Origin: Diphasiastrum complanatum
Taxonomy: Eukaryota > Streptophyta > Lycopodiopsida > Lycopodiales > Lycopodiaceae
Reading direction: 5' to 3'
Assembly: GCA_029204225.1 (NCBI GenBank)
Contig: CM055107.1
Location: 43,817,745-43,881,744 of the forward strand
DNA: 64,000 nt
This document shows, in pieces, positions 55,322 through 64,000 of the stretch (positions within the stretch are counted from its first letter, which is position 1; each line of letters begins with the position of its first letter). The translations under genes and the position numbers were made by a program. The notes under the pieces are model-generated. The model saw nothing but the letters and a program-made list of their open reading frames with translations. It ran no database searches and was not told the origin of the DNA.

Positions 55322-57654
55322 ATGTCTACCAATCCTACAACCAGCTCTGATGACATTGAAGCTCATAAGCTCGACATCCGATTGTCTCAATTGGATCTGA
55401 CAGAAATGCAACACTGGTATCAATAGGCAGCCACATTCTTTTGAGCAATTGAATTCCAAATACCTGTACTCACGGGGTATCAAAGCCCCTATCTCATGCA
55501 TATGGTCTATGCAAACCACAATGCTACAGCAAGGTCCTGCAGCTTAATAGTTCCCCCTGTGAGGAACTATGCGTACAACCTCTCCTTTGCACCGGCAGGC
55601 CTGCAACCTTTTGGGTTTCCACAAGGACCCAATGTTGTGACGAGGACACTGAAAAAAATTGAGGAGACAGCCTACTTCAAGTTCATTGACCCATCAGTGC
55701 CCAAGTGGAATAACAAGGACGGGTACCGTGTCGAAGCCATCAATGATCCACAGCTACAAGCAGCCTGTGCATATCTGACCAAGTACACGCAACGACCAAG
55801 GAAACAACTACAGAGAGTACCCATGTCCCTGTTTCACATGATGGCAGATTCACGACTGCATTCCCAGATTCTCTATGACTGGGCACAGTTTGTCTCGAAC
55901 TGTCTTCATGAATGCATAAAGAACAAGCACCAGACAACAGTGCTCGGGTATCTCTTGACAGATATCACCCTTCAACAGGTACATAACGGGCCAAAGCTTC
56001 AACAAAGTCTGTGCAGCTTGCGGACAAGGCATGGGACATCCCCATCGATCAACAAAAGTCCAAGCGTGCACGGTCACGAGCCACCTCTCCATCGGGAACA
56101 CAACCTAAATGGGTCAACACCAGCATCCTACCACTGGTACAGAGACAAACAAGCCCACAACCGGATCCACAAGCGGCAACAACATCTGACCCTCAAGTGG
56201 CTGACACCTCCAAGGCCCAATTGCTTGACACTCGACAACAACGCATGCAAAAGAAGCTTCTTGCTGGCAGTACATCACCCATGGGATCAGCTTCCGATGG
56301 CTCCACCTCGGATCATAGCAGTTCCTCGACGGCATCACAACAACACTCGTCACCCTCACATGTCCATGAGAGAGGTGATGGAGCAACCACATCAGCAACA
56401 GCCCAACCCATCATCACACTCTGCTACTCAACCACCAGATGCAGCCATCACCCCACCCATATCCCTTATGACGCCAACGCCACCAACATCACTATTGGCA
56501 CAATTATTGGGGGGGGTGGAGGAGTGGGGATATCCAGTCCCCAAGACACGGGAGCAGCCCAACAGTCACAAGATCAACAATCACAGGCCCAGCAAGTCCA
56601 CATATTAGACACGTCTCAATATTTTGATGTTGTGGACCTGATGGAGATAAGCGACGACGAGCTAGCAAAGGGGACGCAGCTAGGAAGAAGTCAGACACCT
56701 CCACTAACCACCACAACCACCACCACTACCACAACAGTCACTAACATCACCCCTAGACCACCTCCACTTTCACCTCCATCTTCAGTTCTAACACCATGCC
56801 TATTTTTTGGTTTAGCCTCACCATCCCAAACCCCAAATCAGTACCCAACTCTCTCTAACCCTGAAAAGCTCACTGAAGCAGCCAAACGCTCAATGATTGG
56901 CCTATCCGAAACGAGCTACCACATGCATTGGTTGGTGAGCCAGCATCAAGTTATAGAGAGCAAGGTCCAACATCAAGACCAAGAGATTGCATGATATCAA
57001 AGGCTAGCCAACGAAAAGAAAAAAGAGGCAGTAGAAACCAGATCCGCGATGGTCGGGCAGAAATCCACTCTAGAAGAGGTCCAGCAGCAACGGAAGCACC
57101 AGATGGTCCAAATCAACCAAGTACGAGACGGATCATCGGGTGCAATGACAGTTGATGCTCCTCCCGTCAAGCCCGAGGACATTCAAATCCAAGCCCCACA
57201 GGCCTCAGCCATCCGGATGGAGAAATACATAAGGCGGATCCAAGAGCGAGAGGTCGATAAGAAGAATTTTGAAAACATTGTGGCGAAACAAGAGAAGATC
57301 ATCTTGGAGTCCCAAAAGCAGCTGGAAGAAACAACGAAGGCCCTACAGCAAGTCTTGGACAAGGTGAACCAATTATGGGACACGGCGTGCAAGGCCCAAG
57401 CAGGTGCTCGTGTAACGAAGCCACGGGACAATGATGGGAATGATGGAGCAGGGAATCAAGACGGGCAAACCCACCCTTCAACCGGTAGCTCGGGATCGGG
57501 TGGCCAGAGAGCCGACGCTGCTTCTAGAACTTTTCTCAGACCCCCTCCCACTTTTAACCCTTCTGCCTCTCCGTATTTAATTTTTCTGAAACATTCATTC
57601 CAACTTACCGAATTCTTCCATCTCCTCTTTCTTCATCACCTCCTAGCCATATAA
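55322..57654 (+). pseudogene. Extra 3' coding region of F, part 1 (function unknown)
   Basis: The ATG at 55322 opens a frame (SDDIEAHKLDIRLSQLDL) with two stops near 55424 and 55442. It continues well to about 55985 (FGFPQGPNVVTRTLKKIEE, MMADSRLHSQILYDWAQFVS, TTVLGYLLTDITLQQV), then shifts to another frame running 56011-57654 with one stop at 56992. The second half is Pro/Gln/Ser/Thr-rich and ends in a long, probably coiled-coil stretch (EVQQQRKHQMVQINQVRD; AKQEKIILESQKQLEETTKA). It has no pol motif. The first part loosely resembles the putative plant transposon protein domain found beside some gypsy elements, but I cannot confirm this by reading. It lies between pol and the 3' LTR, where Tat/Athila elements may carry extra ORFs. 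Confidence 0.6.
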
Positions 57655-57655
57655 T

Positions 57656-58686
57656 AGGCCCATCAAAAGGTCCAGCTGACACTTACAAAGCCCGACGGGA
57701 CGAGTTCCTCCAACAACTCCACTCCCTCGGTGCTGCGGATAACTTATTGTTTCCGCCTCCTCCTAAACCGTTCACCCCCGCACCCCTCTCCCCTGATCAT
57801 TCCATCCCAGACCTTCCATAAACTAACACAGACATTGGAGCCGATGATGACTTCCTGGTTGACCAACCGGAGACAAGAAGATTCTCGCCTAGGCCAGACA
57901 CGGGTGCAAATGAGCTGTCGACAAGCGAGCGAGCAAAAGAGAAAGACATGGGCACCAAGGCCCTTGATGATTATCTGGCAAGGCCGTCTCAGCCACGTAG
58001 GACAACCTCCCCTACCCGGCCTAGAAGTAAACTGGCTGATACAAGGGAATCAGAGAGATTTGAAAGAAAGTACCCTCCCAACATGAGGGGAGGCAAAGAA
58101 GACATCGATCAAAGCCAATACTCCACCAGGGCCGAGATCATTGTCGCACTACAACCGCAACCAGATTGGCGGAACAAGGTCCTGAAAGATAGCAGGCGTC
58201 TTTGAGAGTATTTGAAGGCCCCGACATGGAAGCGAGTGGATCCCTACTACATGCCACTCAAACGCAGAAGCCCATGGCTGGTGGAGAAGCTGCAAGTAGA
58301 GTTGGTATAACTGGCCTGTCATCCTGGAAATTTCAGAGGGAACCACCCTGGATGATCTGAGGTTGCAGCTACTCAACTTCGGGCACAAATACAGGACAAG
58401 TGCCGATATCTGTGTGTAGGAAAGTGCTGAGTATTGCAGATCCATGGCCATTCTGATGCAGCAGGAGTGTTTTTGGGATCGAGGCTTGGATCCCATCAAG
58501 ATCAGCCCAAATACGGCCCTCCAATCGAAAAAAGACCATGAAATGATGGCCAGACTATACTACAGAGCGGCTTTCATGTCGTCAAGCTATGTGACCATGG
58601 TGGAAGACTGGCAGGAGATGGGCTTCATAGAGAAGATAAGGGAATATATGGGGCCCCTCAGTTTCGGAAGTAAGCTTCGCTTCTAG
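57656..58686 (+). pseudogene. Extra 3' coding region of F, part 2 (function unknown)
   Basis: A further coding-like stretch in the frame of 57948: GPSKGPADTYKARRDEFLQQ, LARPSQPRRTTSPTRPRSK, KYPPNMRGGKEDIDQS, ending at 58205 with WRNKVLKDSRRL and continuing past stops. After a frame change, 58444-58686 encodes MAILMQQECFWDRGLDPIKI and VEDWQEMGFIEKIREYMGPL. It is basic and proline-rich in the first part and more globular in the last. I do not recognise it. It could be a continuation of part 1 or a second protein. Confidence 0.5.
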
Positions 58687-58930
58687 GTTTTTGAAGCCCT
58701 AGGACGAAAAATGAGCGAGCGAAAGCAGATGGCACAACGGCGAGGCGAGCAGGACTCGCAGGAAGTTCTCAAGCGGGCTGGTATGTAGTGGCCAGTTGAG
58801 AGACTTCCAATTTTGGCGAATAAATTTTGCGGATAATAAGCACCTGGTTTTACGAAAGCAAACAAAGATCTACACTTTTCCAAGTGCCAAGCAGAAGACA
58901 TCACTGGTGTTGCAGTGGGTCCTGCAACAG

Positions 58931-58942
58931 ATTAGGGGTGGA
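58931..58942 (+). other. Polypurine tract of element F
   Basis: ATTAGGGGTGGA lies three bases before the 3' LTR, the expected plus-strand priming site. Confidence 0.65.
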
Positions 58943-58945
58943 TAA

Positions 58946-60052
58946 TGTTAGCAGATTTAGAGAATCCTTAGATGCCGAGCCAAGCTGAAGACACAAGTTA
59001 TCTCTCACCCATGACCGAGGAGGTCTCAGAAGGAAGAGAGCAGAAGAAGCTGAGAGTCGAGCATGAGAGCCAAGGAAATATTAGCTAGGAAGATAGTGAT
59101 TAACTATGTGAGCCTACATGGTGTATCCCAAAGAAGGAATGACCATGTAGGAGCTAGTAACATTTCTTTGAATAATTATAATAAATGTAGACCCCCCTTA
59201 AAATAGTAAGAGTGAGCCACCTTTTGATGGTGACCTCTAGTAGAAGGGCAAATTCCACATGTAATTTCTAGTTTGGTGGAATTACCACTTGGGCTCCACA
59301 TGGGCAGCCTTCTTGCTTATTTAAGGGCTCTCCGCTCTTGTGAGGGAGCTTTGATTGTATTTCAAGTTCTCTTGAGCCAATAAAGAGGATCCTCCATGAG
59401 TTCTTGAAGAACACTAAGCTCCTTGTTCATGACAACGCTCTTGAGTGAGGTTTCTATGAGCATGTTTGATTCCCTTATATTGTGGATTAACTAGGATCTT
59501 GTTTCTTTGTTTCTTGCTTAGTTGTGGATTAGGATTCAGTTCTTGTTGTAGATTAAAGTAGGATTCAGCATTCAAGTAAACTAGATAGGTTGGTTTGTGG
59601 CATAGATCTTGCACATTTTCTTACAATCCAGTTCTTGATTGTTCTTGAGTAATCTAAGCATCAAGTGATGAGTGTTTCTTGATTCTTAGATTGTTAAAAT
59701 GCTGGTAGGAATCTTCTTTCTTGCTCTTGTTTCTTGTTTCTTGAATCTTGTTTTCAGTAGCTAATCTAGTTCTTGATTGTTCTTTGATTCAGTAATTAGT
59801 GTAGGTTTGCTCCCTGCTCTGAAACGATGATCCTCTTGAGCTGTAGATGGTTACATGGCTAGTGTATGCATGTAGTTGAGTATCAAACCCGTTCTCCCAT
59901 TGATAGGCTGGAAAATACATTGAAACTGAGAAACGCTTATGTTGTTGACTGTTCTAACAAGAAGATAATCCATAACGAACTATAACGTCAGAAGCAATAA
60001 AAGAAAGAAAAGAGACAAAACCATGTTCACAGATTCAATGAATCTGTGAACA
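58946..60052 (+). repeat. 3' LTR of element F
   Basis: 1107 bp from TGTTAGCAG to GTGAACA, complete. It contains TTATTTAAG (59317-59325), AATAAA (59379-59384), T/C-rich GTTTCTTG repeats near 59720-59750 and the terminal palindrome at 60024-60052. Confidence 0.93.
60024..60052. repeat. Terminal palindrome of the F 3' LTR
   Basis: The same 14-bp arms as at 46409-46437. The single central base differs (A here, G there). Confidence 0.93.
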
Positions 60053-61460
60053 CTATCACTTGCAAATGGATATACAAGATCAAATATGGAGCTGATGGGC
60101 AACTGAACAAGTACAAAGCACGGCTGGTTGCGAGAGGATTTGAGCAGCAAGAAGGTCTTGATTTTGAGAAAACCTTAGCACTCGTAGCTAAGATGGTAAC
60201 TATACGTTCTATCATTGCTATTTTTGTTTTCTATGGTTGGAAGATCCAGCAAATGGATTAAATCTACTTTTCTTAATGGAGTGCTGGATGAAGAGGTGTA
60301 CATAGTACAACCTCAAGGATTTGTTGAGACACGGAGAGAGCATCTCGTTTGTAAGCTCAACAAAGCATTTATGGATTGAAGCAAGCACCACGAGCGTGGT
60401 ACTCTTGCATTGATGAACACTTCAAGCGAAGGGGAATGGTAAAGAGTGATGCTGATCCTAATCTTTACATTCTAAGGCAAGACTCAGATATAGTGTTCAT
60501 TGTGTTGTACGTGGATGATTTGATTATTACAAGAAGTAATGAGAGCTTAATTGATGAAATAAAATCAAATCTTTCCAATGCCTCTGACATGAGTGATCTA
60601 GGATTGATGCACTATTGTCTTGGCATTGAAGTATGGCAAAAGGAAGACATGGTCTTTCTTAGACAAAGCAAATATGCATGAGATTTATTTTATTAGTTCA
60701 ATATGCAGGATTGTAAGCCTTTGAGTACACCTGTGGATGTCAGCATGAAGCTTACTACATATGATGAATCTGAGAAAGTGGATGCTTATTTGTATAGATA
60801 GTTGGTGGGTAGTTTGATTTATTGGACACACACACGACCTAACATTTCCTATGATGTTGGTGTTGTTAGTCAATTTATGCAAGATTCTAGTCAAGCACAT
60901 TGGAAGTCTGCTATAAGTATTCTCAGATACATTCGAGGGACATTGAATTTTGGTTTGAAGTATGATCAGCCTGAAGCGCCAATGTTGGTAGGTTATACAG
61001 ATGCCAATTGGCCAGGTAATATTGATGACAGAAGATCTACCAGTGGGCATACATTCAGTTATGGTACAGCTGCAATTTCATGGAGCAGCAGAAAGCAACC
61101 TACAGTAGCCTTATCATTGACGGATGCTGAATATCGAGCACTCAACAATGCTACACAAGAAGCGGTATGGTTATGAAGATTGCTTGTGGATTTAGGTCAA
61201 CCACAGGTGGATGCGACTACTACATCTTGTGATAATCAAAGTTGCATTCACCTTGCCAAAAATCCAGTTCTACATGCTCAAACCAAGCACATCGAAATAC
61301 ACTACCATTTTGTTCGAGAAAAAAATTCTTGATGGAGCCATTGATCTTGTTTTTTGTAAATCCGAAGATCAAATGGCAGATATTTCTACTAAGTCATTAG
61401 GTAGATGTAAATTTGAGAGGTTTCGTACTCTATTAGGAATAGAAGAATGTAATTTTATCA
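60053..61460 (+). pseudogene. RT-RNase H of copia G (few breaks)
   Basis: Resumes copia G after gypsy F. RT begins CKWIYKIKYGADGQLNKYKA, ARGFEQQEGLDFEKTLALVA and KIQQMD, followed by a stop and small frameshifts (60260-60370). Then come GLKQAPRAWYSCIDEHFKRR, the catalytic VLYVDDLIITRSN and MSDLGLMHYCLGIEVW. After stops near 60681 and 60800, RNase H is open: LIYWTHTRPNISYDVGVVSQ, GYTDANWPGNIDDRRSTSGH, ALSLTDAEYRALNNATQE, CDNQSCIHLAKNP and TKHIEIHYHFVRE. The integrase tail and RT start that should precede it are missing. Confidence 0.9.
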
Positions 61461-61469
61461 TTGAGGGAG
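61461..61469 (+). other. Polypurine tract of element G
   Basis: TTGAGGGAG abuts the 3' LTR. Confidence 0.8.
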
Positions 61470-61732
61470 TGTTAGAAATCAATGATAAACTTCATTGTTA
61501 TTGTTTACGAGGTACATTAATGTTGATATCTGTGACCAACTGTCATTAGCTGTAGGCTAGTCTATTAGTCTACTCGTAGGTTTTCTCTCTCTATCAGGGG
61601 TTCATGGTTTATTTGTACATTTTACATTCTGTATGAGTTAGTGTGATAGAGTGACAGTGCGTGTTCTTATTCCGCCTTCTTGTGGTGATTGCTTATGGTG
61701 AATGCTTGATGTTGCATATCTAATTCTTGACA
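61470..61732 (+). repeat. 3' LTR of element G
   Basis: 263 bp, the same length as the 5' LTR, followed by the duplicated CGTAT. Confidence 0.95.
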
Positions 61733-63932
61733 CGTATGATGACAAATATTTTTAAAAAAAATTCAAGGAAGTTTTTAGAAATTTTTATGGATGACTTTTG
61801 TGTCAATTCATCAAGTAAAGGCCATTTAGATGCATTAGAAAAAATATTGAGAAGATGTCAAGAGACATCTCTTAAATTTCATCCAGCCAAGTGTTGCTTC
61901 AGGATGAGGGAAGGCATCCTGTTAGGACATAAAATTTCGAAGGATGGTATACAAGCCGACATCAACAAAATAAAAATGATTTTAGAATTATTAGAACCAA
62001 CCAATTTAAGAGAGCTTAGAGGTTTTGTAGGACATCTAGGTTATTATCATAGGATAATTAAAGATTATGCTATAATAGTAACTCCTTTAACAAGTTTATT
62101 AAAAAAAAGTCTGTTGAGTACCATTGGTCACAAGACCATCAACAAGCTTTTGATGAATTGAAACAGTCATTAGCAGAAGCCACTGGGGTTAGACCTCCAA
62201 ATTGGGCCAAAAAGTTCCATGTATATGTAGACACATTATCGTTTGCAATAGGTGTAGTGCTTAGTCAGAAGATGACCAAACTATAGATTATCCAATTTAC
62301 TATGCGGGTAGGCAACTTCCTGCATCAAAAAAGAATAATTCCGCTACAGAGCGAGAAGCACTAGGGATGATTTATTCAGTAAAGAAATTTAGACATTATC
62401 TTTTAGGATACCCTTTTGTTTTTCACGTAGATCACTACGCATTAAAATATTTAGTGAATAAACCTGATCTTTCGGGTAGGATAGCTAGAAGGGTATTATT
62501 ATTAGATGAGTTTAATTATGAAGTAGAATTAAGAAGAGCCAAGGATCATCAAAATGCTGATTATATATCCCGCCTCCAAATGAAAAATCAGTTAGAACCC
62601 ATTTCTGATGAATTTCCAGATGAACATATAATGCGTATCCAATCGGAAACATCAATTTATACGGATATTATTAACTTCTTACAAGACCAGATATATCCTG
62701 AACATTTTAATAAATAGCAAAAAACTATTTGTTTTTCAAAGGTAGGACCTTATACGATTATAGATAGAATATTGTATAAATTAGGAGCTGACGTTAGTCT
62801 CCGCCGATGTTTAGAACCAACCGAGACGACCGTTGTAATAAGTGCATTACATGAGGAAGATTCGAGGGGTCACTATGCTCTTAAAAACACTGCAAAAAAG
62901 ATTTTCAATGCTAAATATTGGTGGCCTACTGTCTATAGAGATGTTAAATTATTCATTCAAAAAGGTGATACATGGTAGAGGATGGGGAAACCCAGCTTCG
63001 CAACACATTGGCCGCTTACTCCAACTATCCCCTTAGCACCCTTTGAGAAGTGGGGGATAGATTTTGTAGGACCTACCAAACTGATCACGTGTAAAACTTG
63101 TCGTCGTTACATACTCGTTGCCACGGACTATGCTACCAAGATGGTAGAGGCCGAAGCCACAATTAAGAACGATGCTAAGACTATAGCAAAGTTTTTATTC
63201 CAAAACATTATCACGCGATATGGTTGTCCCTTAGAACTCGTTAGCAATAGGGGAATCCATTTTCTTAATCAGACCATTGAGGCCATGTTGTCATATTTTT
63301 CTATTACACATCGCCAAACCACTCCATGTAATCCAAAAGCAAATGAACTTACGGAACGAGCAAACGGATTTTTGTGTAAAATTTTGAATAAAGTAACGGA
63401 AACACATTCTTCTGATTGGGATCAGAAGTTACCGTCTGTCTTATGGGCATATAGAACTGCTGAAAAGATTACAAGTAGGCAGACTCCATACTATCTTGTG
63501 TATGGAATGCATCCCGTACTACCAATAGAATTCGGAGTTCTGACGTTTCGCATTAGTAATGAAGAGGGAATGGACGAACACAATAGTTTTTGGGAGCGGA
63601 TGATTTCTTTGACGCAACTGGAAGAGAATCGCCGTCTTTCATTAATCGAGACTGAACGAGTTCAGAATAAAAGAAAAGGAATTTTTGACCAATCCATTAA
63701 GAAAATAAAAATTAAGCAAGGGGACTATGTGCTTCTATATGACAACAGACACATGTTGTTTCCTGGAAAATTACATACCAGATGGATGGGACCATATAAA
63801 GTCATAGAAGTTTTCCTTTCCGAGTTTCTTATCAGTTACTATTCCCAGCTTTGTCCCCAATGGTTTATCCAATCTTCAACAATTTTTGGGCGTTTAAACT
63901 TTTTATCGCAGAAAAATATTTTTGATTGGTAG
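61733..63932 (+). pseudogene. Ty3/gypsy I RT-RNase H-integrase, downstream part
   Basis: Continues gypsy I from 42406. RT: MMTNIFKKN, then the catalytic FMDDFCVNSSSKGHLDALEK and LLGHKISKDGIQADINKIK to about 62130. RNase H (62180-62470) is in two frames: FHVYVDTLSFAIGVVLS, ATEREALGMIYSVKKFRHYL and FHVDHYALKYLV. Integrase has a partial zinc domain (HEEDSRGHYALKNTAKKIF, with the CxxC lost to a stop near 62978). A core is open from 62982 to 63932: KWGIDFVGPTK, ATDYATKMVEAEA, then LVSNRGIHFLN in which the second catalytic Asp has become Asn, and ELTERANGFL carrying the Glu. The C-terminal part is VYGMHPVLPIEFGV and FPGKLHTRWMGPYKVIEVF. J is a close relative. Confidence 0.9.
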
Positions 63933-64000
63933 CCCAAGTTGTCAGAGTTAATAGCTTGTAGTTGATTAAATAGATTTTGCATTTGTTTATCCCGTTGTTT

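Larger units (their letters stand above)
45676..60052 (+). mobile_element. Gypsy element F (Tat-like), 14.4 kb, 5' LTR truncated
   Basis: Plus-strand Ty3/gypsy with the order LTR, tRNA-Asp primer site, 1.7-kb repetitive leader, gag, protease, RT, RNase H, integrase, two minisatellite arrays, an extra coding region, polypurine tract and LTR. The RT entry (VFAWNYTEM..GIPPEIAVH) and the large 3' region suggest the Tat lineage. The 5' LTR lacks its first 330 bp or so and there is no target duplication (the right flank is CTATC). The copia G sequence that should lie at the junction is also missing, so a deletion took the left edge of F together with adjacent host sequence. Confidence 0.9.
42407..61732 (+). 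mobile_element. Copia element G, interrupted by gypsy F
   Basis: LTRs of 263 bp at 42407-42669 and 61470-61732, target duplication CGTAT (42402-42406 and 61733-61737), tRNA-iMet primer site and polypurine tract TTGAGGGAG. The internal region holds gag, protease, integrase, RT and RNase H, all with some stops or shifts. The stretch from the integrase C-terminus to the start of RT is missing where gypsy F now lies. Confidence 0.94.

Noticed and set aside
55496-56608. 370-codon continuous open frame in one frame
   Set aside because: Only the part to about 55985 reads as the natural protein. After that the coding character moves to the frame of 56011-57654, and the remainder (His/Arg/Pro-rich) is its shadow.

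Overview
This window is nuclear DNA of a land plant and consists almost entirely of LTR retrotransposons, whole, broken and nested, with long dinucleotide microsatellites. The evidence for a plant is Ty1/copia Gag-Pol proteins in the order Gag-PR-IN-RT-RNaseH, Ty3/gypsy proteins in the order RT-RNaseH-IN, primer-binding sites matching plant initiator-tRNA-Met (TGGTATCAGAGC) and tRNA-Asp (TGGCGCCGTT), and 5-bp target duplications. I find no convincing host gene, tRNA, rRNA or CRISPR array. The density of dead elements in both orientations suggests a large, repeat-rich genome (fern, gymnosperm or similar), but I cannot name the species.

Layout. 1-13.6 kb: decayed copia fragments on both strands, LTR relics, a (TC)n/(CA)n tract and a 129-bp tandem duplication. 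13.6-25.0 kb: the best-preserved part. Copia element A (13611-25031, minus) sits in the RNase H gene of an older plus-strand copia C with the duplication GTTGG. A carries one long ORF, Gag plus about 740 residues of unknown sequence, and no polymerase. Element B (19162-25022, minus) is a complete, apparently intact autonomous copia with LTRs that look identical. It is inserted 4 bp inside the end of A's LTR with the duplication ATTTT. A and B have related Gags, related LTR ends and the same type of primer site, so they look like a non-autonomous element and a relative able to supply its enzymes. 25.1-29.1 kb: the C LTR, a 200-bp (TC)n tract, a four-copy array of a roughly 200-bp repeat and an unrecognised gene-like fragment.

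29.2-34.3 kb: element D (29236-33290, plus, duplication CAATT), a copia with two LTRs but no RT or RNase H, inserted in a minus-strand copia relic E. 34.3-42.4 kb: gypsy relics J (gag, then only the integrase end), K (minus, gag-PR-RT start) and H (a deletion derivative of family F).

42.0-63.9 kb: a three-level nest. Gypsy I is split within RT by copia G (42407-61732, duplication CGTAT). G has lost part of its IN-RT region where a 14.4-kb Tat-like gypsy F (45676-60052) now lies. F has three minisatellite arrays sharing the core ATCTCAACCGACG, an extra non-pol coding region of about 3.4 kb before the 3' LTR, and LTRs ending in a palindrome. Most of these genes are broken. B is the only element that looks able to encode all its own proteins, and A is intact but needs enzymes from elsewhere.
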